Assembly: GCA_947452905.1 (NCBI GenBank)
Contig: CANGEP010000006.1
Location: 1-64,000, forward strand
Origin: Bacteroidota bacterium
Lineage (GTDB): Bacteria > Bacteroidota > Bacteroidia > Chitinophagales > Chitinophagaceae
Length of the DNA stretch: 64,000 bases
Direction of reading: 5' to 3'
Made by a program: the position numbers and the translations under genes. Positions 24,921 through 33,413 of the stretch are shown one piece after another. The notes under the pieces are model-generated. The model had not been told where the DNA came from, ran no database searches, and saw nothing but the letters and a program-made list of their open reading frames with translations. Each line of letters begins with the position of its first letter. Position 1 is the stretch's first letter.

Positions 24921-25979
24921 ATGAGTTTATATTTATCCATCGCTATTATCGTTCTCATTTTCGTGGTAATTTTTCAAATTGCCAAAGCAAGTGAATATGT
25001 ATCTATCCTAAAAGGAGAAGAGGCAAGCCGTAAACAAAACAATAAAATCAACGGATTTTTAATGGTCGTGTTTTTGGTTTTAGGTTTTGTGGGTGTGTAT
25101 GTTTGTAATGAAATGCTTTTTAGCAAAACGTTTTTAGCACGCGAAGCGTCCAGTGTTCAAGGAGAGAAAGTGGATCAGATGCTTTGGATTACTTTAATCA
25201 TTACAGGTATTGTATTTATTATTACTCAGTTTTTGTTATTTTGGTTTGCCTATAAATATCAAGAAAACGAAAACAGAAAAGTATACTTTTTTGCGCATAG
25301 CACTAAATTGGAATTAATTTGGACAGCCATTCCTGCAATCACTTTAACAGTGTTAGTAGTATTTGGTTTACGTAACTGGTTTTACTTTACAGGTGATGCA
25401 CCAAAGGAAGCGATGGTGGTTGAGGTAACAGGTAAACAATTTGGATGGATTTTCCGTTACCCAGGTAAGGACGCCGTATTTGGTAAAAAATATTATAAAA
25501 ACATCGACCCAGCTACCAACTCAGTAGGTATTGTTTGGGAGGATACTTATGCACAAGATGATATTTTAACAGAGCAAACTATGTATGTGGTAAAAGGCAA
25601 GCCTGTTAAATTAATTATTGGTTCAAGAGACGTAGTTCATGACGTAGGTTTAACACATTTCCGTTTAAAAATGGACGCCGTTCCTGGTATTCCTACTACT
25701 ATGTGGTTTACACCTAAATTCACCACTAAAGAAATGCGTGAAAAAACAGGTAACCCTAATTTCACTTACGAGATTTCTTGTGATCAAATGTGTGGTAATG
25801 GTCACTACTCTATGAAAGGGGTGGTGGAAGTTGTAGATCAAGAAGAATATGATATGTGGTTGGCTAAACAAAAACCACAGTATTATACAGCTTTCCCGGA
25901 TAAAGATCCTGAAGCTGCAAAAGCAGCTGCCACTGTTGCAAAAGATAGCACTGCAAAAGCAGCCACAGCAAAAATGTAA
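24921..25979 (+). CDS. coxB: cytochrome c oxidase subunit II
   Basis: A 352-residue subunit of the terminal aa3-type oxidase. It has an N-terminal helix, two further membrane helices (about 48-66 and 88-108), then a periplasmic cupredoxin domain. The CuA site is complete: C287-D-Q-M-C291-G-N-G-H295-Y-S-M298, with the upstream His in VVHDVGLTHFRLK. The C-terminus is a Lys/Ala-rich tail; there is no fused cytochrome c domain, so electrons must come from the ACIII cytochromes or a soluble carrier. It starts 40 nt after actF and ends 31 nt before coxA. Confidence 0.93.
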   Translation: MSLYLSIAIIVLIFVVIFQIAKASEYVSILKGEEASRKQNNKINGFLMVVFLVLGFVGVYVCNEMLFSKTFLAREASSVQGEKVDQMLWITLIITGIVFIITQFLLFWFAYKYQENENRKVYFFAHSTKLELIWTAIPAITLTVLVVFGLRNWFYFTGDAPKEAMVVEVTGKQFGWIFRYPGKDAVFGKKYYKNIDPATNSVGIVWEDTYAQDDILTEQTMYVVKGKPVKLIIGSRDVVHDVGLTHFRLKMDAVPGIPTTMWFTPKFTTKEMREKTGNPNFTYEISCDQMCGNGHYSMKGVVEVVDQEEYDMWLAKQKPQYYTAFPDKDPEAAKAAATVAKDSTAKAATAKM

Positions 25980-26010
25980 TTTTAAAAAAGAAAACTTTTA
26001 AATAAAAGGT

Positions 26011-27813
26011 ATGAGTCACGAAGCAGCATTACACGCACACGAATCGCATGGACATGATGACCATGGTCATCACGAACATCATGATACATTCTTAACTAAA
26101 TACGTATTTAGTCAAGACCATAAAATGATTGCGAAGCAATTCTTAATCACGGGTATGGTTTGGGCTGTACTTGGTGGTTTAATGAGTGTGCTTTTCCGTT
26201 TACAACTGGGTTATCCAGAAGCGAGTTTCCCTTGGTTAGAATCTATCTTAGGTAAATGGGCAAAGGGTGGTCAAATTACCCCCGAAGCTTATTACGCTTT
26301 AGTAACTACGCACGGAACAGTATTGGTATTCTTTGTATTAACCGCTGGCTTGTCTGGTACTTTTGCCAACTTCTTAATTCCTTTACAGATTGGTGCACGT
26401 GATATGGCTTCGCCTTTCATGAACATGTTATCTTATTGGTTCTTCTTTGCTGCAAGTATTGTGATGTTATCTTCTATGTTTGTTGAAACAGGACCTTTTA
26501 GTGGTGGTTGGACTGCTTATCCTCCTTTGTCTGCCTTAGGGGACGCTTCTCCAGGTTCTAAAACAGGTATGGACTTGTGGATTATCGCGATGGCCTTATT
26601 CGTTGTCTCTTCTTTATTAGGAGGCTTAAACTATATCGCTACTATTTTAAATATGCGTACTAAGGGAATGAGCATGACTCGTTTACCTTTAACTATCTGG
26701 GCATTATTCTTTACTGCAGTATTAGGGGTATTATCATTCCCTGTATTATTGTCTGGTTTTATCTTATTAATTTTTGATAGAAACTTCGGTACCTCTTTCT
26801 ATCTTTCTGATATTTATGTGAATGGCGTAGGCGCTTTATCTAACGAAGGTGGTAGCGCTATTTTATTCCAACACTTATTCTGGTTCTTAGGTCACCCCGA
26901 GGTATACATTATTTTATTACCAGCCATGGGTATGGTATCTGAGATAATGTCGGTTAACTCACGTAAACCAATTTTCGGTTATATGGCCATGTTAGGTTCA
27001 TTATTCGCGATTGCGGTATTGGCCTTCTTGGTATGGGCACACCATATGTTTGTAACTGGATTAAATCCTTTCTTAGGATCGGTGTTTGTATTATTAACTT
27101 TATTGATTGCCGTTCCATCTGCTATTAAAGTATTTAACTGGTTAACTACTTTATGGAGAGGTAATATTCGCTTTACGCCAGCAATGTTATTTGCTATTGG
27201 TTTTGTAAGCTTATTTATCTCTGGAGGTTTAACAGGTATTTGGTTAGGTAACGCTGCTTTAGATATTCACTTACACGATAGTTATTTCGTAATCGCTCAC
27301 TTCCATATTGTAATGGGTGTGGCTTCAATGTTTGGTATGTTCGCAGGGGTGTATCATTGGTTTCCTAAAATGTATGGTCGTTATTTAAATAACTCTTTAG
27401 GGTATATGCATTTTTGGGTAACCTTAGCAGGTGCTTATTTAATTTTCTGGCCCATGCACTATGAAGGTTTAGCGGGTATGCCACGTCGTTATTATGACTT
27501 TAGTATTTGGGAAAGCTTTAAGCAATTCGCCGAATTAAATCGTTTCATTAGTACGGTGGCTATGATTGTTTTTGCCGTTCAAATTTTATTCTTATTAAAC
27601 TTCTTCTATTCTATATTCAAAGGTCGTAAAGTAACTACGCTAAATCCATGGCAAGCAAATACTTTAGAGTGGACTACTCCAATTAATCCTGGTCATGGTA
27701 ACTGGCCTGGTGAAATTCCTGAAGTACATCGTTGGCCTTATGATTACGGTAAAGATGGTGTCGACTTTACGCCGCAAACTACACCAGTGGGCGAGCACGA
27801 AAGTAGCCACTAA
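26011..27813 (+). CDS. coxA: cytochrome c oxidase subunit I
   Basis: A 600-residue heme-copper oxidase catalytic subunit with about twelve helices. Its first 30 residues are extremely His-rich (HEAALHAHESHGHDDHGHHEHHDT), an unusual feature of some Bacteroidota that may bind metal. Ligand motifs present: TTHGTVLVFF (heme a His), FWFLGHPEVYII (CuB His and the cross-linked Tyr), WAHHMF (CuB His pair), and HDSYFVIAHFHIVM (both heme His). It pumps protons while reducing O2. A 13-bp terminator hairpin follows 12 nt after the stop, ending the ACIII/oxidase transcript. Confidence 0.94.
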   Translation: MSHEAALHAHESHGHDDHGHHEHHDTFLTKYVFSQDHKMIAKQFLITGMVWAVLGGLMSVLFRLQLGYPEASFPWLESILGKWAKGGQITPEAYYALVTTHGTVLVFFVLTAGLSGTFANFLIPLQIGARDMASPFMNMLSYWFFFAASIVMLSSMFVETGPFSGGWTAYPPLSALGDASPGSKTGMDLWIIAMALFVVSSLLGGLNYIATILNMRTKGMSMTRLPLTIWALFFTAVLGVLSFPVLLSGFILLIFDRNFGTSFYLSDIYVNGVGALSNEGGSAILFQHLFWFLGHPEVYIILLPAMGMVSEIMSVNSRKPIFGYMAMLGSLFAIAVLAFLVWAHHMFVTGLNPFLGSVFVLLTLLIAVPSAIKVFNWLTTLWRGNIRFTPAMLFAIGFVSLFISGGLTGIWLGNAALDIHLHDSYFVIAHFHIVMGVASMFGMFAGVYHWFPKMYGRYLNNSLGYMHFWVTLAGAYLIFWPMHYEGLAGMPRRYYDFSIWESFKQFAELNRFISTVAMIVFAVQILFLLNFFYSIFKGRKVTTLNPWQANTLEWTTPINPGHGNWPGEIPEVHRWPYDYGKDGVDFTPQTTPVGEHESSH

Positions 27814-27825
27814 ACAATATTCAGT

Positions 27826-27855
27826 TTACAATGCCCTGATCACAGGGCATTGTAA
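27826..27855 (+). terminator. intrinsic terminator after coxA
   Basis: A perfect 13-bp stem (ttacaatgccctg at 27826-27838, complement at 27843-27855) with loop atca is followed by a T-rich stretch (ttaatttgtatttta). It separates the act-cox block from ctaB. Confidence 0.75.
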
Positions 27856-27901
27856 TTTAATTTGTATTTTATTTTATCACAGCATTGATTAATTCAATCT
27901 C

Positions 27902-28762
27902 TTGAAACAAACCATTAAAGATTACGCACAACTAATGAAATTCACTTTGAGTTTCACCGTAGTATTTTCCTGCGTGATTTGTTATATGCTGGCACCAAAA
28001 GTGGCTGCTTATGATTGGTTTATGATTATTGTTTTAACCTTTGCAGGTTTATGTATTACGGGGAGTGCCAATGCCATTAATCAGGCTGTCGAAAAAGATA
28101 CGGATGCTCAAATGAAACGTACTAGTTCGCGTCCAGTAGCTGCGGGTAGAATGTCGCAAAAAGCAGCCTATACTTTTGCATTGGTAACGGGTGTGTTGGG
28201 CGTAGCTTTAATGTGGTATTATTTTAATATCTCCTCTGCTTTACTTTCTGCTTTTAGTTTATTTATTTACGCTTTTATTTACACGCCCTTAAAAAAAGTA
28301 AATTCAATTGCAGTATTAGTGGGCGCTTTCCCAGGAGCTTTACCTTGTTTAATTGGATGGGTAGCAGGCAACGATGATTTTAGTTTAGCTGGATGGTCTT
28401 TATTTTTAATTCAGTTCTTATGGCAGTTCCCACATTTTTGGGCAATTGCCTGGGTAGCACATCAGGATTATTCGAGTGTAGGTTTTAAATTATTACCAGC
28501 CAAAGAAGGACCTACTCGTTTCACTGCCATACAATCCATTATGTATGCGGTGTTAATGGTACCCATTGGATTTTTGCCTCATTATTTTCACATCACTGGA
28601 GACTGGAGCATGTGGGTGGTTTTAGTAGCCAATATTTTTATGGTTGTACAAACTATAAGACTCTATCAAAATATGGGTGTACCTGCAGCAAGACGTGTAA
28701 TGTTTAGCAGTTATATTTATTTACCCATTGTATTCTTAGCCTTATTAGCCGATAAATTATAG
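27902..28762 (+). CDS. ctaB: protoheme IX farnesyltransferase
   Basis: A 286-residue UbiA-superfamily prenyltransferase that turns heme B into heme O, the precursor of heme A for the oxidase encoded next door. Start is TTG at 27902, giving MKQTIKDYAQLMKFTLSFTVV; the next ATG (27935) would cut into the first helix. The Asp-rich prenyl-binding motif is NAINQAVEKDTDAQMKRT at about 60-77, followed by SSRPVAAG. About eight membrane helices follow. It is preceded by the coxA terminator and followed at 28 nt by subunit III, so it leads a second transcript of oxidase genes. Confidence 0.9.
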   Translation: MKQTIKDYAQLMKFTLSFTVVFSCVICYMLAPKVAAYDWFMIIVLTFAGLCITGSANAINQAVEKDTDAQMKRTSSRPVAAGRMSQKAAYTFALVTGVLGVALMWYYFNISSALLSAFSLFIYAFIYTPLKKVNSIAVLVGAFPGALPCLIGWVAGNDDFSLAGWSLFLIQFLWQFPHFWAIAWVAHQDYSSVGFKLLPAKEGPTRFTAIQSIMYAVLMVPIGFLPHYFHITGDWSMWVVLVANIFMVVQTIRLYQNMGVPAARRVMFSSYIYLPIVFLALLADKL

Positions 28763-28789
28763 ATCTATCACAAATCAAATTTTGAAACT

Positions 28790-29365
28790 ATGACAACAGA
28801 ACTCATCACCGAAAAAAAGAAACTACATCCTTATCAGTTTTATTTATGGGCAGGTTTAGGTAGTATCGTTATGATGTTTGCAGGTTTAACCAGCGCCTAT
28901 ATAGTTAAAAAGTCACAGGCCAATTGGCTAGATTTTGAATTGCCCAATATTTTCATGGTCTCTACTTTGGTTATTATAGTAAGTAGTTTTACCATTCAAA
29001 TGGCAGTTAAAAAATTTGGCGAAAAAAACGAAAATCAGTACCGCGGATTTATGACCGTAACCGCTATTTTAGGCCTTCTTTTTATCATTTTACAGGTACA
29101 GGGTTTTAGAACTTTGGAGGGAAATGGAATAGCTTTAACGGGGGCCCGCAGTAATTCAGCAGCTTCGTTCTTATATGTAATCACTGGATTACACCTTTTA
29201 CACGTTTTAGGGGGTGTTTTAGGCTTAATTGGGGTTAGTTTTAAGGCATTTTCTGCCAATAGTAGTATGGAAAACGAGTTGCCAGTAAAACTGCTCTCTC
29301 ATTACTGGCATTTTGTAGATATTTTATGGATTTATTTATTCATATTCCTTCACTGGCTTGGCTAG
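28790..29365 (+). CDS. cytochrome c oxidase subunit III-like protein, first copy
   Basis: A 191-residue membrane protein of the heme-copper oxidase subunit III family with five helices. Family motifs: LWAGLGSIVMMFAGLTSAYI near the start, LYVITGLHLLHVLGGVLGL with the conserved Gly-His-His, and the C-terminal SHYWHFVDILWIYLFIFLHWLG. Short five-helix subunit III lacks the two first helices of the long type. Subunit III helps stabilise proton uptake and the catalytic core. A longer subunit III gene follows 58 nt downstream, so two paralogues are present. Which one assembles with CoxAB is unknown. Confidence 0.88.
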   Translation: MTTELITEKKKLHPYQFYLWAGLGSIVMMFAGLTSAYIVKKSQANWLDFELPNIFMVSTLVIIVSSFTIQMAVKKFGEKNENQYRGFMTVTAILGLLFIILQVQGFRTLEGNGIALTGARSNSAASFLYVITGLHLLHVLGGVLGLIGVSFKAFSANSSMENELPVKLLSHYWHFVDILWIYLFIFLHWLG

Positions 29366-29423
29366 TCTAGTTTTGGAATTGTCCTTGATAGCCAATATTT
29401 TTGCACTGAAATTGTAATTGAAC

Positions 29424-30110
29424 ATGTCAACAACAACAACAGCTTCTACGAAAGAAGTAAAATGGTGGGGAGGCGGAAAAAGCCCCTTTAATGTAGAGTA
29501 CGGAAAAGTAATGATGTGGTACTTTTTAATGAGTGACGCCTTTACTTTTGGCGCCTTCTTAATTGCTTATGGTACCGTACGTTTTTCTACCAATGGATGG
29601 CCTAACCCTAATGAAGTGTTCAAGAGTTATCCTTTCGCTAGCGAAGGTGTAAACGCACCCTTAGTGTTTGTATCTATCATGACTTTTATTTTGATCATTA
29701 GTTCTGTAACTATGGTACTTGCCGTACATGCGGGAAAAATGATGGATAAAAAAGGCGTGGTGAGAAACATGATCTTAACTATTATTGGTGGTATTGCTTT
29801 TTTAAGCTGTCAAGCTTGGGAGTGGAATCACTTACATCATGAAGGTGCTTGGTGGGGTATGAATCCATTTTTAAATGCAGATGGCACACAATCCTCAACC
29901 AACTTTACTAATTTCTTTTTTACCATTACAGGTTTCCACGGCTTCCACGTTTTTAGTGGTGTGGTTATCAATATCATTATGCTCATCATGACTTTGTTAG
30001 ATAAGTTCGAACAAAGAGGCCATTACCTAATGATTGAGAAAGCTGGTTTGTACTGGCACTTTGTAGATTTAGTGTGGGTATTCGTATTCACTTGTTTCTA
30101 CTTATTATAA
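29424..30110 (+). CDS. coxC: cytochrome c oxidase subunit III, second copy
   Basis: A 228-residue subunit III from the ATG at 29424; a TTG six bases before is also in frame. It contains KVMMWYFLMSDAFTFGAFLIAYG, an amphipathic loop with WEWNHLHHEGAWWG, then FTITGFHGFHVFSGVVINI, and the signature ending KAGLYWHFVDLVWVFVFTCFYLL. This looks like the fuller of the two subunit III proteins. The paired organisation (short plus long) resembles other Bacteroidota oxidase loci. It is followed 31 nt later by subunit IV, in one transcript with ctaB. Confidence 0.88.
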   Translation: MSTTTTASTKEVKWWGGGKSPFNVEYGKVMMWYFLMSDAFTFGAFLIAYGTVRFSTNGWPNPNEVFKSYPFASEGVNAPLVFVSIMTFILIISSVTMVLAVHAGKMMDKKGVVRNMILTIIGGIAFLSCQAWEWNHLHHEGAWWGMNPFLNADGTQSSTNFTNFFFTITGFHGFHVFSGVVINIIMLIMTLLDKFEQRGHYLMIEKAGLYWHFVDLVWVFVFTCFYLL

Positions 30111-30141
30111 ACTAAGATTCCTAGCTCGAAAAAATATTAAT

Positions 30142-30606
30142 ATGTCAAATCACGATACACATGATCACGCAGAACACCACGGTGATCCAATTGCAGAAAT
30201 TAAAAAAGTAACCATTATCCTATCGGTTCTTACCATCATTGAATTGATTTTAGGTTTCTGGATGATTGGTATTACTGGCGAGTCCATGCGTTTAGCTATT
30301 AAAGGCGTTATCGTTATTTTAATGATGGCTAAAGCCTTTTATATTGTGGCTTATTTTATGCACTTAAAGCATGAGTTAAAAAACTTAATCATGACTATTG
30401 TAGTGCCTTTATTATTATTCGTTTGGTTTATTACCGCTTTCTTATCGGATGGTGGTTCATACAAAAACTTACGTAATAATTACGATCCTCATTTTAAAGC
30501 TCAATCTACTATTAAGGTAGAGAAAAAAGAGCATGGAGAAGCAGCCGAAGGCGAGCATGAAGCCAAAGAAGGCGAAAAGGAAGCTAAACCAGCTGAAACC
30601 AAATAA
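30142..30606 (+). CDS. cytochrome c oxidase subunit IV-family protein
   Basis: A 154-residue protein with a His-rich N-terminus (NHDTHDHAEHHGD), three membrane helices at about 22-43, 50-68 and 83-103 with YFMHLKHELKN between the second and third, and a Glu/Lys-rich cytosolic tail (EKKEHGEAAEGEHEAKEGEKE). The helix pattern and the YFMHL motif identify the bacterial subunit IV (COX4_pro/ CyoD-like) family. It helps assemble or stabilise the oxidase and carries no cofactor. Last gene before a terminator at 30628. Confidence 0.82.
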   Translation: MSNHDTHDHAEHHGDPIAEIKKVTIILSVLTIIELILGFWMIGITGESMRLAIKGVIVILMMAKAFYIVAYFMHLKHELKNLIMTIVVPLLLFVWFITAFLSDGGSYKNLRNNYDPHFKAQSTIKVEKKEHGEAAEGEHEAKEGEKEAKPAETK

Positions 30607-30627
30607 TAACTTTAAGTTTACGATACA

Positions 30628-30654
30628 ATGAGCCTCTACGAGGCTCATTTTTGT
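30628..30654 (+). terminator. intrinsic terminator after subunit IV
   Basis: A 9-bp perfect stem (atgagcctc at 30628-30636, complement at 30640-30648) with triloop tac, then TTTTTG. Confidence 0.75.
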
Positions 30655-30687
30655 TGGAGCCTATATGGGTTTTTACCCTTTCGGTTG

Positions 30688-30695
30688 TAACTTTG
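30688..30695 (+). promoter_or_regulatory. -7 element of a promoter for the Sco gene
   Basis: TAACTTTG matches the Bacteroidota -7 consensus exactly, 17 nt before the ATG at 30712. Its -33 element is weak (T-run near 30670). It suggests separate expression of the Sco/DUF420 pair. Confidence 0.45.
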
Positions 30696-30711
30696 ATCTT
30701 CAATTAGTAAA

Positions 30712-31524
30712 ATGTCTAAAAAGTCTATTTACGGTTTAATCATTGCTTTATTAATACCAGTTCTATGTTATTTATGGCTTAAATCGGCCAGTGATACAGC
30801 TGTTGTTATGCCTAGGCATTATTTACTAGATACAGTTATCGAATCGGTGGTGAATGGGAAGCAAAAATCGGATAGTATTTGGCATACTACCAAAGACATT
30901 CGTTTGGTTAACCAATTGGGAGATACTGTAAATCTTTACGATCAAAAAGGTAAAATTATTATTCTCGATTTTTTCTTTACGAGTTGCGGTAGCATTTGCC
31001 CTCGCTTAACAAGTAATATGGTTAAGTTGCAGCAAGCATTTATTAAAGGGGGAGACGCTCGAAAAAAACAAGTGGATACTACTATTGTACAATTTATGTC
31101 GATGTCGGTAGATCCTGTGCGTGATAGTGTACCCGTAATAAGAGACTATGCCAATAAGATGGGTGTAATTTCTGATAACTGGTGGTTACTTACTGGTAAT
31201 CGCGATTCTATTTACAATTTCGCTTTTGAGGAAATGAAAGTAGATAAATTTAGTCAAGAGCCCGTAAGCCCCGATTTTGTGCATACCAGCCGCTTTGTAT
31301 TAATTGATAAAAAAATGCAAGTGCGTGGTTATTATAATGGACTCGACTCTGCCTCTCTTTTAAAACTAGCCAAGGACGTGGGTTATATAATGCTTGAAAA
31401 AGATCGCACTAAAAAAAGTGAAGTGTTCACACAAATCATCGACCTTAGTTGGTTGTGGCTACTTATTGCCGTGTTAGTAACTGGCTTTGTTTATTATTTT
31501 TCAAGTACAAGACAAAAAAATTAA
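30712..31524 (+). CDS. SCO1/SenC/PrrC-family copper chaperone
   Basis: A 270-residue thioredoxin-fold protein anchored by helices at both ends (about 5-24 and 246-264), with the fold in the periplasm. The copper site motif is intact: FFFTSCGSICPRL with C-x3-C, and a partner His in DFVHTSRFVLID. Sco proteins deliver copper to CuA of subunit II or keep its Cys reduced; the oxidase genes just upstream support that here. A C-terminal membrane helix is not standard for Sco proteins, but is seen in some Bacteroidota. Promoter at 30688; downstream DUF420 gene is 14 nt away. Confidence 0.88.
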   Translation: MSKKSIYGLIIALLIPVLCYLWLKSASDTAVVMPRHYLLDTVIESVVNGKQKSDSIWHTTKDIRLVNQLGDTVNLYDQKGKIIILDFFFTSCGSICPRLTSNMVKLQQAFIKGGDARKKQVDTTIVQFMSMSVDPVRDSVPVIRDYANKMGVISDNWWLLTGNRDSIYNFAFEEMKVDKFSQEPVSPDFVHTSRFVLIDKKMQVRGYYNGLDSASLLKLAKDVGYIMLEKDRTKKSEVFTQIIDLSWLWLLIAVLVTGFVYYFSSTRQKN

Positions 31525-31538
31525 AATTGTAAATACAT

Positions 31539-32123
31539 ATGTTAACACCTGTATTAAATAAAAACGATAAGCAAGCTAAACTATTAATTGGTATTTTTTC
31601 GGTAGTGGTATTGGTGGCCGTAAGTTTTTTAAGCAAGTTTACACTTGATGTTCAATTGCCTTTTGATAAACATATATTTGCTTTTATCAATGCCTTACTC
31701 AATACTTTTGTAGCTATTTTATTAATTGTGGCATTGATAGCGGTGAAAAATAAAAATTATCAATTGCATAAAACATTGATGATGTCGGCGCTGGTATTGT
31801 CGGTTTTATTTTTGGTTACTTATATCGCACACCACTTATTTGCAGGAGAAGCACGTTTTGGGGATGCTAATTTTGACGGTATTATATCGGAAGATGAAAA
31901 AACTGCCGTAGGTAATGTTCGCCCTTTTTATTTTATTCTCTTGTCTACTCATATTATTTTAGCTGCTACTAGCTTGCCTTTTATTTTATTTACTGCTTAC
32001 CGAGGTTTAACTGGGGAGTATGAAGATCATAAGCGTAAAGCAAAACGTATGTGGCCTATTTGGTTTTATGTAGCCGTTACTGGCCCCTTAGTATATACCA
32101 TGATTAAGCCTTATTATAATTAA
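31539..32123 (+). CDS. DUF420 membrane protein with an EF-hand loop
   Basis: A 194-residue protein with five or so helices and the His-rich positions of DUF420 (HKTLMMSALVLSVLFLVTYIAHHLF, and STHIILAATSLPFIL), a family linked to oxidase assembly, near CtaG/Sco genes. Between the third and fourth helices, residues 109-120 read DANFDGIISEDE. This fits the canonical EF-hand calcium loop exactly (Asp1, Asn3, Asp5, Gly6, Ile8, Glu12). The loop lies next to the His pair and would face the periplasm. It is probably a real calcium site, though untested. Starts 14 nt after the Sco gene; ends at a bidirectional terminator. Confidence 0.8.
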   Translation: MLTPVLNKNDKQAKLLIGIFSVVVLVAVSFLSKFTLDVQLPFDKHIFAFINALLNTFVAILLIVALIAVKNKNYQLHKTLMMSALVLSVLFLVTYIAHHLFAGEARFGDANFDGIISEDEKTAVGNVRPFYFILLSTHIILAATSLPFILFTAYRGLTGEYEDHKRKAKRMWPIWFYVAVTGPLVYTMIKPYYN

Positions 32124-32137
32124 CAATAGTAACACCT

Positions 32138-32175
32138 ATTAAAAAGGGGATGAAAAATTTCATCCCCTTTTTAAT
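32138..32175. terminator. bidirectional intrinsic terminator
   Basis: A perfect 18-bp inverted repeat (32138-32155 with 32158-32175) with A-run on one side and T-run on the other, between converging genes. It serves both transcripts. Confidence 0.85.
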
Positions 32176-32523
32176 TTAATAACCTAACTCGATAACTGGG
32201 TCCCAGAATATTTCTTTAAAGTCTACAACGTTATCGTTTTTTACTTTTATTTTTTCTTTCTCGAGTAGGGCTTGCATTTGTGTAGGAGTCTCAAAATGTG
32301 CTTTACCTGTAAGCATCCCATTGCGGTTAACCACCCTATGTGCAGGCACTTTGGGTTTTACCCCATGCGAAGCGTTCATGGCCCAACCCACCATTCGAGA
32401 GCTTCCGCCAGTGCCTAAATAATTAGCAATTGCTCCATAGCTTGTTACACGACCCTTAGGTATTAAACGCACTACATCAAATACGTTTAAAAAAAAGTCT
32501 TTTGTTTTAGGAGTGTACTGCAT
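32176..32523 (-). CDS. alkyltransferase-like protein (ATL, MGMT-fold without active Cys)
   Basis: A 115-residue MGMT C-terminal domain: RLIPKGRVTSYGAIANYLG (helix-turn-helix DNA-binding helix) and SSRMVGWAMNASHG. The active-site motif is PAHRVV at 60-65, where Ala61 replaces the Cys of PCHRV in O6-alkylguanine transferases. It therefore cannot accept alkyl groups. Known ATLs of this type (Atl1, eAtl) flip O6-alkylguanine out of DNA and recruit nucleotide excision repair. Length fits the family (about 100-115). It is separate from, and 35 nt downstream of, trmB. Strong call on fold; role by analogy. Confidence 0.85.
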   Translation of the reverse strand: MQYTPKTKDFFLNVFDVVRLIPKGRVTSYGAIANYLGTGGSSRMVGWAMNASHGVKPKVPAHRVVNRNGMLTGKAHFETPTQMQALLEKEKIKVKNDNVVDFKEIFWDPVIELGY

Positions 32524-32558
32524 GGTTATTTATTATTGCTTAGCATATAATAATATTA

Positions 32559-33398
32559 CTATTCCATAGCTTGCTTACCATTACGTGCCAAGCTATCATG
32601 GGTTTCGGTAATTTCAAAATCGGCAATCTTCTCTTTTAAAACATCGTCTAATTCAATAGGGAGTTCTTTGTCTAATGTAAAAGATAAATAATGAATACGA
32701 TTACTGCTGGCGATATTTAAACCTTCGTAATAAGTTTTTATGGCAAAGCGATCTTCCCATTTTTCCGATTGTCTAAAATCAGTGCCGTATAAATTATCGG
32801 TTGCAGTGATTAAGTTTAATCCGTATAGCTCAATTACTGTTTGGGTAAATAAATATAAATTAGGACTGTCTGTTTTTAAATGCACTATCCCCTTTGCTTT
32901 TAAAAACGATTGGTATAAGCGTAAAAATTTAGGATGCGTTAATCGCTTTTTAGCTTTTGAGAATCTTAATTGGGGATCGGGAAAGGTAATCCAAATTTCA
33001 TCTACTTCGTTTTTGGCAAAATAGCTTGTTACCTGATCAATCTGTGTTCTTACAAACGCCACATTGGATAAGCCATCTCTTTTAGCAATACTAGCCCCTT
33101 TCCAAATTCGATTACCTTTAATATCTAAACCAATAAAATGTTGATGAGGAAATAAACGCCCTAGGCCCACTGCATATTCGCCACGTCCACAAGCCAATTC
33201 AAGTACTAGGGGATGTTTTGCTTCTTGGATAGATAGTTCGTCTACATGAATAGAGGGACTGCCTTGCTTAGTATTATTTTTTAATTGTGTAAGTGCTAAA
33301 AAAAAGGCCTCCCACTTGCCTGGCATGGCTTGGGGGTACTCAAGCACATTTTCATATTCCTTGATAGCCGCAAACTTGATTAGTTTTTTCTGACCCAT
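32559..33398 (-). CDS. trmB: tRNA (guanine-N7-)-methyltransferase TrmB
   Basis: A 279-residue SAM-dependent methyltransferase that makes m7G46 in the tRNA variable loop. Visible motifs: VLELACGRGEYAVGLGRLFP (SAM binding), FIGLDIKGNRIW, then DEIWITFPDPQLRFSKAKKRLTHPKFL with the conserved Asp and the basic tRNA-binding patch. The N-terminal 40 residues (KFAAIKEYENVLEYPQAMPGKW) are typical of Bacteroidota forms. It precedes the ATL gene by 35 nt and follows the oxidoreductase gene 15 nt further upstream, so these three may share a transcript. Confidence 0.92.
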   Translation of the reverse strand: MGQKKLIKFAAIKEYENVLEYPQAMPGKWEAFFLALTQLKNNTKQGSPSIHVDELSIQEAKHPLVLELACGRGEYAVGLGRLFPHQHFIGLDIKGNRIWKGASIAKRDGLSNVAFVRTQIDQVTSYFAKNEVDEIWITFPDPQLRFSKAKKRLTHPKFLRLYQSFLKAKGIVHLKTDSPNLYLFTQTVIELYGLNLITATDNLYGTDFRQSEKWEDRFAIKTYYEGLNIASSNRIHYLSFTLDKELPIELDDVLKEKIADFEITETHDSLARNGKQAME

Positions 33399-33413
33399 AG
33401 CGCAAATATAAGC

